Assembly: GCA_947304695.1 (NCBI GenBank)
Contig: CAMZBS010000035.1
Span: 1 to 20,510 of the forward strand
DNA from: an uncultured Prevotella sp.
GTDB lineage: Bacteria; Bacteroidota; Bacteroidia; Bacteroidales; Bacteroidaceae
DNA length: 20,510 bases
Direction: 5' to 3'
The first letter of the stretch is position 1; each line of letters starts with the position of its first letter. The notes under the pieces are model-generated. The model was not told where the DNA came from. It made no database searches and worked only from the letters and a program-made list of their open reading frames with translations. Both the position numbers and the translations under genes were made by a program. Positions 8,556-15,536 of this stretch are shown here, piece after piece.

Positions 8556-8855
8556 TAAAACGAGTGCCACTACCCTCCCGAGCAGTGGCACTACAAGCCT
8601 ATGTTTAACTAAAAATCCTTTTCAGTCGAAACAAACTCTTGGCTTTTCGTTTAGTTTCGATTTCCGCTGCTGTCTCTCATGACACGCAGGCGGGAATCTA
8701 CTTCTAAAACTGTTACCAAAAATTTGAAAGTTTAAATGGGAGCTTCACAGCGACCACCTGTTATCCTACAGTTGAAAACTTTCTTTTACCAATAACTAAA
8801 AACCTAAAACTATAAATATTACTACTAACCTAAAACAATCTATTAACCTTTTGAC
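8556..8855 (-). ncRNA. Candidate structured non-coding RNA of about 300 nt
   Basis: No convincing ORF covers 8509-9031. The minus strand has a promoter (-7 box 8867-8860) predicting a start near 8853-8855 and a hairpin followed by TTTT at 8592-8557 that could end transcription. Between them are three pairings. First, 8726-8733 pairs with 8776-8783 (8 bp perfect). Second, a branched hairpin at 8659-8698 has arms GATT/AATC, CCGC/GCGG, TGC/GCA and TGTC/GACA closing a 6-nt loop with two 1-nt bulges. Third, 8627-8636 pairs with 8649-8659 (10 bp, one bulge). The 5' third is AU-rich. The strand is inferred from promoter and T run; one position in the branched hairpin pairs better on the plus strand (T.G versus A.C), so a structured ispF 3' region is the alternative. 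It could belong to a known Bacteroidales family (6S-like or Bacteroidales-1), which I cannot check. Confidence 0.5.
8557..8592 (-). terminator. Hairpin with short T run, possible end of the candidate RNA
   Basis: AGTGCCACT (8563-8571) pairs perfectly over 9 bp with AGTGGCACT (8584-8592) around a 12-nt loop. On the minus strand the stem is followed by CGTTTTAT, a four-T tract; on the plus strand no T run follows. It therefore fits a modest minus-strand intrinsic terminator better than an ispF terminator. A second small hairpin (8528-8534 with 8538-8544) lies beside it. Confidence 0.45.
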
Positions 8856-8859
8856 GATG

Positions 8860-8891
8860 CAAAGGTACGACGTTTTCCCCAAACACGCAAT
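8860..8891 (-). promoter_or_regulatory. Minus-strand promoter pointing into a gene-free region
   Basis: On the minus strand ATTG (8891-8888), a 20-nt spacer and TACCTTTG (8867-8860) fit the Bacteroidetes consensus with one mismatch in the -33 box. There is no protein gene downstream on that strand before ispF, so it is taken as the promoter of the candidate RNA. Confidence 0.5.
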
Positions 8892-8994
8892 AGTTTTTGC
8901 TCAAATAGTGTATAGAAGCCCATCATTCTTGACGTAAATCAACGCTTTGTGTACGAAAACAGCCCCCAAGACACAAAAAATCATGAATTATGAA

Positions 8995-9023
8995 TTTGGA
9001 TTATGAATTATTTCGTACCTTTG
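8995..9023 (+). promoter_or_regulatory. Promoter of the glycosyltransferase pair
   Basis: TTTG (8995-8998), a 17-nt spacer (two short of consensus) and TACCTTTG (9016-9023). The -7 box ends only 8 bp before the ATG at 9032, predicting a leader of 0-4 nt. The spacer region contains a short direct repeat, ATTATGAATT. Confidence 0.5.
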
Positions 9024-9031
9024 TGCCCCGT

Positions 9032-10291
9032 ATGAAAGTACTGATTATAAATACTTACGAGCGTTTAGGCGGTGCAGCCGTTGCAGCCAACCGTCTGATG
9101 GAAGCTCTAATTAATAATGGCGTGAAAGCAAAGATGCTGGTCATGAACAAAGAAACATCTTCTATTTATGTGTCTGCCACAGGCTTTTCTCTCAAAAAGA
9201 AATGGAATTTTGTCTGGGAACGTTTCATTATCTGGCTCAACAATTTATGCAGCCGAAAGAATCTCTGGAAAATTTCAATTGCGAATACAGGTCAAGATAT
9301 TACCTCACTAACAGAATTTCGTGAAGCCAACATCATACATCTTCACTGGATTAATCAAGGGTTTTTATCAATAAGCAGCATTAAGAAAATACTAGAAAGC
9401 GGAAAGACAATAGTTTGGACAATGCATGATATGTGGGAAGCCACAGCTATTTGTCATCACTCTTATGAATGCGAACGTTTTTCCAAAGAATGCAGCCACT
9501 GTCCCTTCCTACGATTCCCTGGCAGGAGAGATTTGTCTCAGCGTGTATTCAAATATAAATTACGCATGTTAGAAAAGGCTTCCAACCTGCATTTTGTAAC
9601 AGTCAGTGAGTGGTTAGCAAATCGTTCTCGCCAAAGTGCACTTATTGGGCGTTTTCCTATTACTGTAATTCCCAACACCATATCATTGTCTCTCTTCAAA
9701 GCCGTTAATCGGATAGACGCCCGTTCCAGCCTCAACATAAATGAACCCTATGTAATCTCTTTTGGCGCAGCACGCATTGACGATCCAATCAAAGGTTTTT
9801 CTTATCTGATTGAAGCTCTCAACAAACTCGTTGTCATAGATAAACATTTTCATTCCAATGACATACGCCTGCTTCTATTTGGAGGCATACGGCATCCTGA
9901 GCTACTGCAACAATTGCCAGTAAGTTTCACACACTTGGGATACATCAATGACGAAAGTCAACTATCATTAGTCTACTCCGCATCAAACGTCACTGTCTCT
10001 TCCTCACTTTATGAGACATTTGGCCAGACCTTGATTGAGGCACAAGCCTGCGGCTCTGTACCAGTGTCATTTGACGGAAGTGGCCAAGCTGACATCATTG
10101 ACCATCTTAATACAGGTTATTTGGCTAAACGTCTTTCAGTTGAAAGTCTTGCAGAGGGCATTGAATGGGGACTTCATGCCAACATATCTGCGCAACAATT
10201 GCGACGTAAAGTTTGCCAGCGATATTCTGACACCGTTATTGCAAACAGATACATCCAACTATACAACACGCTTCCAAACACACAAGCCTAA
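9032..10291 (+). CDS. Glycosyltransferase family 4 (GT-B fold)
   Basis: A 419-residue GT4 enzyme expected to transfer a sugar from a nucleotide-sugar donor in surface polysaccharide synthesis. The N-terminus MKVLIINTYERLGGAAVAA is the Rossmann start with the glycine-rich loop. HLHWINQGFLS and VWTMHDMWEATAICHH, with a cysteine cluster C-x5-C-x5-C-x2-C to about residue 157, mark a capsule/LPS subgroup common in Bacteroidetes. The donor-site motif is YETFGQTLIEA (E-x7-E). The start at 9032 is chosen because an in-frame ATG at 8990 would lie upstream of the promoter's -7 box and adds unconserved residues. Base composition is clearly AT-richer than the flanking genes, including the GT2 gene 11 bp downstream, suggesting separate acquisition. 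Donor and acceptor are unknown. Confidence 0.88.
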   Translation: MKVLIINTYERLGGAAVAANRLMEALINNGVKAKMLVMNKETSSIYVSATGFSLKKKWNFVWERFIIWLNNLCSRKNLWKISIANTGQDITSLTEFREANIIHLHWINQGFLSISSIKKILESGKTIVWTMHDMWEATAICHHSYECERFSKECSHCPFLRFPGRRDLSQRVFKYKLRMLEKASNLHFVTVSEWLANRSRQSALIGRFPITVIPNTISLSLFKAVNRIDARSSLNINEPYVISFGAARIDDPIKGFSYLIEALNKLVVIDKHFHSNDIRLLLFGGIRHPELLQQLPVSFTHLGYINDESQLSLVYSASNVTVSSSLYETFGQTLIEAQACGSVPVSFDGSGQADIIDHLNTGYLAKRLSVESLAEGIEWGLHANISAQQLRRKVCQRYSDTVIANRYIQLYNTLPNTQA

Positions 10292-10302
10292 TTTACAAAC
10301 CG

Positions 10303-11091
10303 ATGAGACGATTTACCGTTATCACCATTACATACAACGCGGAGAAGGTGGTGGGACGTACGCTGAAAAGTGTGCTCGGACAGACATACGAGGGCGTGGA
10401 ACACCTGATTATTGACGGGGCATCGAAGGACAACACCATGGTCTTGGCCGAGAGCTACAAGAAAGAAAGCGACGAGTCGGGCTGCGGCCATAAGGTTATT
10501 ATCCAGTCGGAACCCGATCAGGGCATCTATGATGCTATGAACAAGGGACTGACGCAGGCTTCGGGTGACTACATCGTATTCATGAACGCAGGCGACTTCT
10601 TTCCTTCTGAGAACACCCTTGAAGAGATTGCCCACCGCTGCCGACTGAACGAGACACCTTCAGCCGAGCTGCCTGCCGTGCTCTACGGACAGACCAACCT
10701 GGTGGACAATGAAGGTAACTATCTCCGTCCTCGCCGCCTACAGGCTCCCGAACACCTCACTTGGCAGTCTTTCCGCCACGGCATGCTGGTGTGCCATCAG
10801 GCTTTCTATGCCCGTACCGACCTGGCCAAGAACACGCAGTACGACACACGCTACCGCTTCTCAGCCGACGTGGACTGGTGCATCCGCGTGATGCACGAAG
10901 CCGAACGGGCGGGCCTCACTTTGTATAATACTGGCATGGTGGTAGCTAACTACACCGAAGAAGGTGCCACAACGCAGAACCACCAAGCTTCACTGCGTGA
11001 ACGCTTCCGCGTGATGTGCCACCATTACGGCACGTTTTCCACCTTGATGATGCACGCATGGTTCGTCATCCGGGCCTTCGTTCGGAAATAG
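10303..11091 (+). CDS. Glycosyltransferase family 2 (GT-A fold)
   Basis: A 262-residue GT2 enzyme of the WcaA/WcaE-like group acting at the cytoplasmic side in glycan assembly. The N-terminus TVITITYNAEKVVGRTLKSV is the canonical start, followed by EHLIIDGASKDNT with nucleotide-binding aspartate and SEPDQGIYDAMNKGL. The metal-binding site appears as MNAGD in place of the usual DxD. SADVDWCIRVM contains the likely catalytic-base region. It has no transmembrane segment apart from a hydrophobic C-terminal stretch. It follows the GT4 gene by 11 bp and probably shares its transcript, yet it has the GC content of the rest of the window. Its stop lies 3 bp from the convergent ABC ATPase stop. Confidence 0.9.
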   Translation: MRRFTVITITYNAEKVVGRTLKSVLGQTYEGVEHLIIDGASKDNTMVLAESYKKESDESGCGHKVIIQSEPDQGIYDAMNKGLTQASGDYIVFMNAGDFFPSENTLEEIAHRCRLNETPSAELPAVLYGQTNLVDNEGNYLRPRRLQAPEHLTWQSFRHGMLVCHQAFYARTDLAKNTQYDTRYRFSADVDWCIRVMHEAERAGLTLYNTGMVVANYTEEGATTQNHQASLRERFRVMCHHYGTFSTLMMHAWFVIRAFVRK

Positions 11092-11094
11092 CGC

Positions 11095-11880
11095 CTACTT
11101 TTCCGTCACCCTTACGCTGAGCGACGAAGCTTCGAACGTGATGCCTTCGCGCTCCACGAAGTGTGCCAGCACACCGCTGTCGGCCAGTTGCTGCGGTGTA
11201 CCCACACTCAACCTTCCTTTTTCCATCAGCCATATTGTGTCGGCCAACTGCAATGCCAGTTCCAGGTCGTGGGTTGACATGAACACCGTTTTCTGCATCT
11301 CTCGTGCCAATCGTCGCAACAGCTGCATCACCTCCACCTTGCTGGGGAAGTCGAGAAAAGCCGTAGGTTCATCCAAGAAGATAATGGGTGTTTGCTGAGC
11401 CAATGCCTTGGCTATCATGACTTTCTGTCTTTCGCCATCGCTCAACGTTTCCATCCTGCGACGTTCCAGTTGCATGATGCCCACCTGCTGCATGCTCTCA
11501 CTGACCACCTGACGGTCGGCATCCGACAGGGTTCCCCAGAATCCCGTGTAAGGCTGGCGTCCCATGGCCACCATCTCAGTTGCAGTCATATTTCTGACAT
11601 CTGGCTTCTCCGTCAGCACCACGCCAATGGTACGGCTCAACTGGCGGTCATCATATTCCTCAATGGTCTTTCCATCTATTAATATCTCGCCCCCCATCTT
11701 GGGCTGAAAAGCCGACAGCGTGCGCAACAGGGTGGATTTTCCCACTCCGTTCGGCCCCAGCAGACAGGTCAGTTCGCCCTGTTTTATGGTGGCATTGATG
11801 CCCTCGGCCACTACCTTTTTGCCCTTTTTCAGCTTGTAGCCAATGGCCAGTCCGTTCAGGCAAATCGTCTCTTTATTCAT
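11095..11880 (-). CDS. ABC transporter ATP-binding protein, FecE/BtuD/HmuV type
   Basis: A 261-residue nucleotide-binding subunit resembling those of iron-siderophore, haem or cobalamin importers. Walker A is GPNGVGKST (42-50), the signature is LSDGE (146-150, a common variant of LSGGQ), Walker B is IIFLDEP (166-172) and the switch histidine is His204 in STHD. The segment VAMGRQPYTGFWG (104-116) is typical of the FecE/HmuV branch. The next plus-strand genes are glycosyltransferases and no permease, periplasmic binding protein or TonB receptor is in the window, so its transport partner must be elsewhere. Its ATG overlaps the TGA of the nuclease-helicase gene by 4 bp (ATGA), so the two are translated together. 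Importer subunit is the default reading; another role is possible. Confidence 0.9.
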   Translation of the reverse strand: MNKETICLNGLAIGYKLKKGKKVVAEGINATIKQGELTCLLGPNGVGKSTLLRTLSAFQPKMGGEILIDGKTIEEYDDRQLSRTIGVVLTEKPDVRNMTATEMVAMGRQPYTGFWGTLSDADRQVVSESMQQVGIMQLERRRMETLSDGERQKVMIAKALAQQTPIIFLDEPTAFLDFPSKVEVMQLLRRLAREMQKTVFMSTHDLELALQLADTIWLMEKGRLSVGTPQQLADSGVLAHFVEREGITFEASSLSVRVTEK

Positions 11881-14800
11881 TCGTTATCTTTTTTTATTGT
11901 TTCAAAGCATTCTTCAGGCAGCCTCACCTCATACTGGCTAATCAATTCACGGAACAAGGCGTTGTGGCAAAGCACCTCCCTACAGCCCGTCATCACAAGC
12001 TGGCGGCGTGCCCGGGTCATGGCCACATTGAGTTTCCGGTCTATCTCCCGTCCGTTTTCCATAAAGGTGTTGCCCGCCAAGAATTCCAGTTGATAGCGGT
12101 GACTGACGGTCAGCGAATAGATGATTACGTCGCGCTGTGAGCCCTGGTAGCGCTCCACGGTGTCAATGCTTACGTCGCGCAGTGCCTCTATTCCCAATCG
12201 TTCCGTTTCCTGACGGATCATAGCAATCTGATTGCGGTAGGGCACAATGACGCCCACCGTGCGCTGGGCGTCGAAGCCAGAGCCGTAGAACCTGTAGACA
12301 CGGGCCAGCAACTGTGCCACAATACGTGCCTCGGCCGGTGACACCTTGTCGCTCATGTCGGCCTCGGCAGGCCGTCCTGCATCGACAAACAGCACGCGCT
12401 GCCTGCAAAGCAACTCGTCGAAGGCATCACGCGGAGCCGCCCCGTAAGGCAAAGCGGTCTCCGTTTGGTGAGCCAGTCCAACGGCACTGAGCTGCTCGGC
12501 AACATAGAAATGCGAACAGGGGAACCGAGCCACATCGGGATGCATGCGTCCCTGGCGGCTGAGCACACCCATGAACTGCTCTCTTCCACAACGCTGCTCC
12601 CAGCGGATGAGCCGTTCGAAGAGCGACTGTCGGCAGTCGGTCAGCCCAATGTTGCGCAGACATTGCTCACCCACCCTTGCTTCCTGCTCGTCCTGCTGCA
12701 CCACAGCAGGCAGCTGCTTATAGTCGCCAATGAGCACAAAGCGGTCGATGTTGGGATGAGCCAGCAGGCCGATGATGGACGGCTCAAGGATTTGCGAAGC
12801 CTCATCGACCATACACATCGAAAAATGTTTCAGCTTCAAGATGTCCTGTCGCGACTGCAGCGTCGACGTGGTTGATACCACGATGGGCACCTGCTGTAGC
12901 TGCTGCCGAATGGTGCTGAGTCCCGATGCCGTGTCGAGGAACTCTTCCGGCAGATGATTGCGGTAGCGCGGATCGCACGAACTCACATTGCCAATGCGCA
13001 GGTAGGGCCATTGCTCACCTTCGAGCATGTCGCAAATCTCATCTACGGCACGGTTGGTATAGGCCATGAGCAGCACCGGGCCAGGCAACGCCTCGGCCAC
13101 CATGAAGCGCAGAGCCTGCGAGGTCTTGCCCGTACCAGGCGGACCTACCAGCAGAAAATAGTCACGAGCCTGACGGGCCTTGAGCAGAATGGGATCATAG
13201 TCAGGGCTGTAGCTGCGGCTCAGCATGGCCTTTCCGTCGGCTTCCGGCGGTCGCTGGCCCAGCAGCAGAGCCTTGCGCCGAGGCTCAGCAGTGATGAACT
13301 GGTACAGGCTTCGCACAGCACTTGCCGTGGACAAGTCGCTGCTGCTGTGCTCCACAGCCCAATGCTTGTCCGGTACTGATTCGAAGACGTGGCAGTCCTG
13401 CTGTCCGTCGTTGAGCCTGACAACCAACCGTGCCGAGTCAATCTGGTCGAGCGTGCCCTTATAGAGGATGGCGTTTCTTACGTCGGGCACGTCGCTGTAG
13501 GCATACAAACAGACCATGTCGCCACGACGGAAGTTCTCCGTGCCTGCTACGCTCTGCGTTCTCCGAAGCGTCACCAGGTCGTAACCGCCGCCTTCGGGAG
13601 CCGATTTCCCCAATCGCTCTATGCTCAGGTCGGTAAAGATGTTGCCCGTCTCTCGTTTCTCTGACAGCGGCATGAGCCACAGGTCGCTTGCCGCCCCACC
13701 CGAATGATGCAGGCGCGAGGTACCTCCACCCAGTTTCTGCCACAGTTGTTCACGATAGACAAAGGTGGTCATGCGCTCAAAATAGGCACGTTCCAAAGAA
13801 CTAAGGGCCGACAGCTGCGCGCTGATGGCTGCCAGTTCGGGCTGCACGTAGCGCAGGAAATAGTCATCGGGTTCCACCTCTTTATATATATAGGCAGGCG
13901 AAAGCAGGGGCAGGACACGCCCAATGCCCTCACGGGCTATGAGCAGTTCGGTGGCCACAATCTGGTTGCGCAGGCGAATGGCCTCGCGGAAGAGCGTACG
14001 GTAGTAGTTCACCGAGAGCAGTCCCTGCCGGGCTGGATAGCGCGAATAGAGCAGGCGCGTGTCGGTGGTTTTCTCAGTGCGACCGAAGTTGTAGCGCAGC
14101 ACACCGTAGTAGAGCAGCAGCTGAACGTAGTGGCTTTCCTGTTGCAGTCCGTGAGCATCGTGACTCTGGCGTTCTATCTTCATGTTGCGTCCCGACTTTT
14201 GTTCCACAAGCAGGTGCATGTCGGCAGTCATCAAGTCCACACGTCCCTGCAATCCCAAGCGCTCACAGACGAAAGAAGGTTCCAACAAGAACTGAGAACC
14301 GAGCGGTGAAAACTGAGCGGTGAGAACCTGAACGGCCTCACGGATGTTCTTCATCTGTTCTTCAGCATCGCGCTTGAAGCGGGTGGCATCGAAGCCGTCG
14401 CAGGTGCAGAAACGCAGAGCTTGCTCACGGAAGGAGCGGCGCAGCGTGGATGCCGTGGTGGCTTCGGGATGGCTGATAATCTCGTCGAGCGCAACACCGG
14501 CAAAGTTTCCCAGAAGGATGGCCTGTGTGTTGGGACGAGGTTTCAGCCGGGCCACGGTGTAGAACAAGGGGTGGTGGGCATAGGGAGTGAAGCAGGCCGC
14601 GACGGAAGAGATGTCGACAAGGAAGTCGGGTTCTACCACAACGAGTGTTGGAGTCAAGATGTTGTCCTCCAGGTGACAGTCCAGCAAGTTCAACTGCATG
14701 TCCTCACGCAGCATGCGCCGCAGGTAGCTGAAGTCACGGCCACCCTCGGTGGTGCCGTAGTCCACGGTCACAGATCCCTCACTGGTAGTGGCCTGGATGT

Positions 14801-15230
14801 AGCGGTCGTCCCAACTTGTCACCACACAGCGCACACATCGTTTGTCTACGTGAAGGCCCTTCATCCGTGGGCGGTTCAACACGGGCAATCGCTCCAACAG
14901 CCGCTGAGGCACGGCCTCGCCGAAGACAGCCGACACGAACTGCACCAATGCCCGCAGGTCGAAGGCGAAATCGTCGGCAGTCACGTCGCCAGTCTGGTTG
15001 CTGTGGCGTCGCATGGTCTGTACAGCCACCATGTCGCCGGTCGACAGGCCACACTTTCTGCAAAGGAAGTCAACCTGCGAGAACAGGTTGCCGAAGCCAC
15101 CGCCATGTTGGCGGGTGCCCTCGGCACAGGTGAGCGACAGCACCTCATGCATGCGGCGCAAGGCGTCGGCAGTGGGTTGGCCCGCTGCCAGCGCATGGCA
15201 GATGTCGAACAGTTCGCTTGCTTGCAACAT
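11877..15230 (-). CDS. Dna2-like fusion of PD-(D/E)XK nuclease and superfamily 1B helicase
   Basis: An 1117-residue protein. The N-terminal half carries a Cas4/Dna2-like nuclease core: GRVDLM (Asp332), LVEQKSG (Glu343, Lys345) and YVQLLLYYGVL. The C-terminal half is a UPF1/Dna2-type helicase: Walker A GPPGTGKT (Lys702), Walker B MVDEAS (Asp809-Glu810), LIGDYKQLPAVV, RQGRMHPDVARFP, IVPYRNQ, DTVERYQGSQRDV and LNVAMTRARR. The cysteine group that holds the Fe-S cluster in Dna2 and Cas4 after the QLLLYY motif is not seen. A longer frame from an ATG at 15377 is rejected: the promoter -7 box lies between the two ATGs and the extra residues are a translated palindromic repeat. A role in DNA end or intermediate processing is likely; a defence role cannot be excluded. 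Confidence 0.85.
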   Translation of the reverse strand: MLQASELFDICHALAAGQPTADALRRMHEVLSLTCAEGTRQHGGGFGNLFSQVDFLCRKCGLSTGDMVAVQTMRRHSNQTGDVTADDFAFDLRALVQFVSAVFGEAVPQRLLERLPVLNRPRMKGLHVDKRCVRCVVTSWDDRYIQATTSEGSVTVDYGTTEGGRDFSYLRRMLREDMQLNLLDCHLEDNILTPTLVVVEPDFLVDISSVAACFTPYAHHPLFYTVARLKPRPNTQAILLGNFAGVALDEIISHPEATTASTLRRSFREQALRFCTCDGFDATRFKRDAEEQMKNIREAVQVLTAQFSPLGSQFLLEPSFVCERLGLQGRVDLMTADMHLLVEQKSGRNMKIERQSHDAHGLQQESHYVQLLLYYGVLRYNFGRTEKTTDTRLLYSRYPARQGLLSVNYYRTLFREAIRLRNQIVATELLIAREGIGRVLPLLSPAYIYKEVEPDDYFLRYVQPELAAISAQLSALSSLERAYFERMTTFVYREQLWQKLGGGTSRLHHSGGAASDLWLMPLSEKRETGNIFTDLSIERLGKSAPEGGGYDLVTLRRTQSVAGTENFRRGDMVCLYAYSDVPDVRNAILYKGTLDQIDSARLVVRLNDGQQDCHVFESVPDKHWAVEHSSSDLSTASAVRSLYQFITAEPRRKALLLGQRPPEADGKAMLSRSYSPDYDPILLKARQARDYFLLVGPPGTGKTSQALRFMVAEALPGPVLLMAYTNRAVDEICDMLEGEQWPYLRIGNVSSCDPRYRNHLPEEFLDTASGLSTIRQQLQQVPIVVSTTSTLQSRQDILKLKHFSMCMVDEASQILEPSIIGLLAHPNIDRFVLIGDYKQLPAVVQQDEQEARVGEQCLRNIGLTDCRQSLFERLIRWEQRCGREQFMGVLSRQGRMHPDVARFPCSHFYVAEQLSAVGLAHQTETALPYGAAPRDAFDELLCRQRVLFVDAGRPAEADMSDKVSPAEARIVAQLLARVYRFYGSGFDAQRTVGVIVPYRNQIAMIRQETERLGIEALRDVSIDTVERYQGSQRDVIIYSLTVSHRYQLEFLAGNTFMENGREIDRKLNVAMTRARRQLVMTGCREVLCHNALFRELISQYEVRLPEECFETIKKDNE

Positions 15231-15234
15231 GATG

Positions 15235-15265
15235 CAAAGGTACGAATAAGCGGGCAAAAAGCAAA
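15235..15265 (-). promoter_or_regulatory. Promoter of the nuclease-helicase, apparently leaderless
   Basis: On the minus strand TTTG (15265-15262), a 19-nt spacer and TACCTTTG (15242-15235) are an exact match to the Bacteroidetes consensus. The ATG starts at 15230, only 4 nt after the -7 box, where transcription itself should begin. The mRNA would have no leader or almost none, and this decides the start codon. Confidence 0.72.
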
Positions 15266-15308
15266 AAGAAAGGTGCTGTTTTTTCGGCTTCACCTGCCGA
15301 ACCGTGGC

Positions 15309-15436
15309 AACTGAGCCTCGGTTTGCCTTACAACTAAGCCTCAGTTTGCCCTCACAACTAAGCCTCAGTTGCATCATTACTAAGCCTCAGTTACGACATT
15401 ACTGAGCCTTAGTTGTGAAGTAACTGAGGCTCAGCA
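15309..15436. repeat. Array of six palindromic 15-bp units, about 22-bp period
   Basis: Units start at 15309, 15332, 15356, 15378, 15400 and 15422, separated by spacers of 7-9 nt. The consensus is AACTRAGCCTCAGTT, an inverted repeat AACTGAG-C-CTCAGTT with a single central base. The last unit is in the opposite orientation (central G) and decayed at its end. Spacers differ, except that the first two resemble each other. The array lies in the divergent region between the nuclease-helicase and aldo-keto reductase genes, about 44 bp from one -33 box and 46 bp from the other. Too short for CRISPR. A multi-site operator, a REP-like minisatellite or a source of hairpin RNA are the options. Confidence 0.85.
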
Positions 15437-15481
15437 ATCAGGCACTCTGCTTTCCGTTTTCATTTTTCTACCGCCCAATGC

Positions 15482-15512
15482 TTTCTGATTTCAACTTTTT
15501 TTCGTAACTTCG
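15482..15512 (+). promoter_or_regulatory. Probable promoter of the aldo-keto reductase
   Basis: TTTC (15482-15485), a 19-nt spacer and TAACTTCG (15505-15512) each differ by one base from the consensus boxes. The ATG follows 24 bp after the -7 box. The match is imperfect, so it could be a regulated promoter. Confidence 0.42.
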
Positions 15513-15536
15513 CGCCGAAAACTAATCTGCCAAACT

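Larger units (their letters stand above)
8509..9031. other. Non-protein-coding gap of 523 bp between ispF and the GT4 gene
   Basis: It contains the candidate RNA with its promoter and hairpin end, and the GT4 promoter. In 8892-8994 I see only a weak inverted repeat (8946-8952 with 8971-8977, 18-nt loop). No tRNA, rRNA or convincing small ORF was found. Confidence 0.7.
15231..15536. other. Divergent intergenic region of 306 bp
   Basis: It holds the leaderless nuclease-helicase promoter, the palindromic array and the aldo-keto reductase promoter in that order. Apart from these, 15437-15481 shows nothing I can identify. Confidence 0.7.

Noticed and set aside
8946..8977. Terminator before the GT4 gene
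   Set aside because: The stem is only 7 bp with an 18-nt loop and no T run on the plus strand; not enough for a call.
8990..9031. Upstream ATG of the GT4 gene, 14 extra residues
   Set aside because: It lies before the -7 box of the gene's promoter, and MKVLIINTYERLGG is the usual family start.
8509..9031. tRNA, tmRNA or RNase P RNA in the gap
   Set aside because: I saw no cloverleaf, CCA end, or conserved tmRNA or RNase P core sequences.
14421..15314. 297-residue plus-strand ORF opposite the nuclease-helicase
   Set aside because: Its codon content mirrors the real gene on the other strand, it has no recognisable motif, and the minus-strand protein has all helicase and nuclease motifs.
15231..15377. 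49-residue N-terminal extension of the nuclease-helicase from an ATG at 15377
   Set aside because: It spans the consensus promoter and translates two copies of the palindromic repeat (LRLSC twice); the promoter sits between the two ATGs.
15309..15436. CRISPR array
   Set aside because: Repeats are 15 bp and spacers only 7-9 nt, the palindromes drift in sequence, and there are no Cas genes; the Cas4-like domain nearby is part of a helicase.
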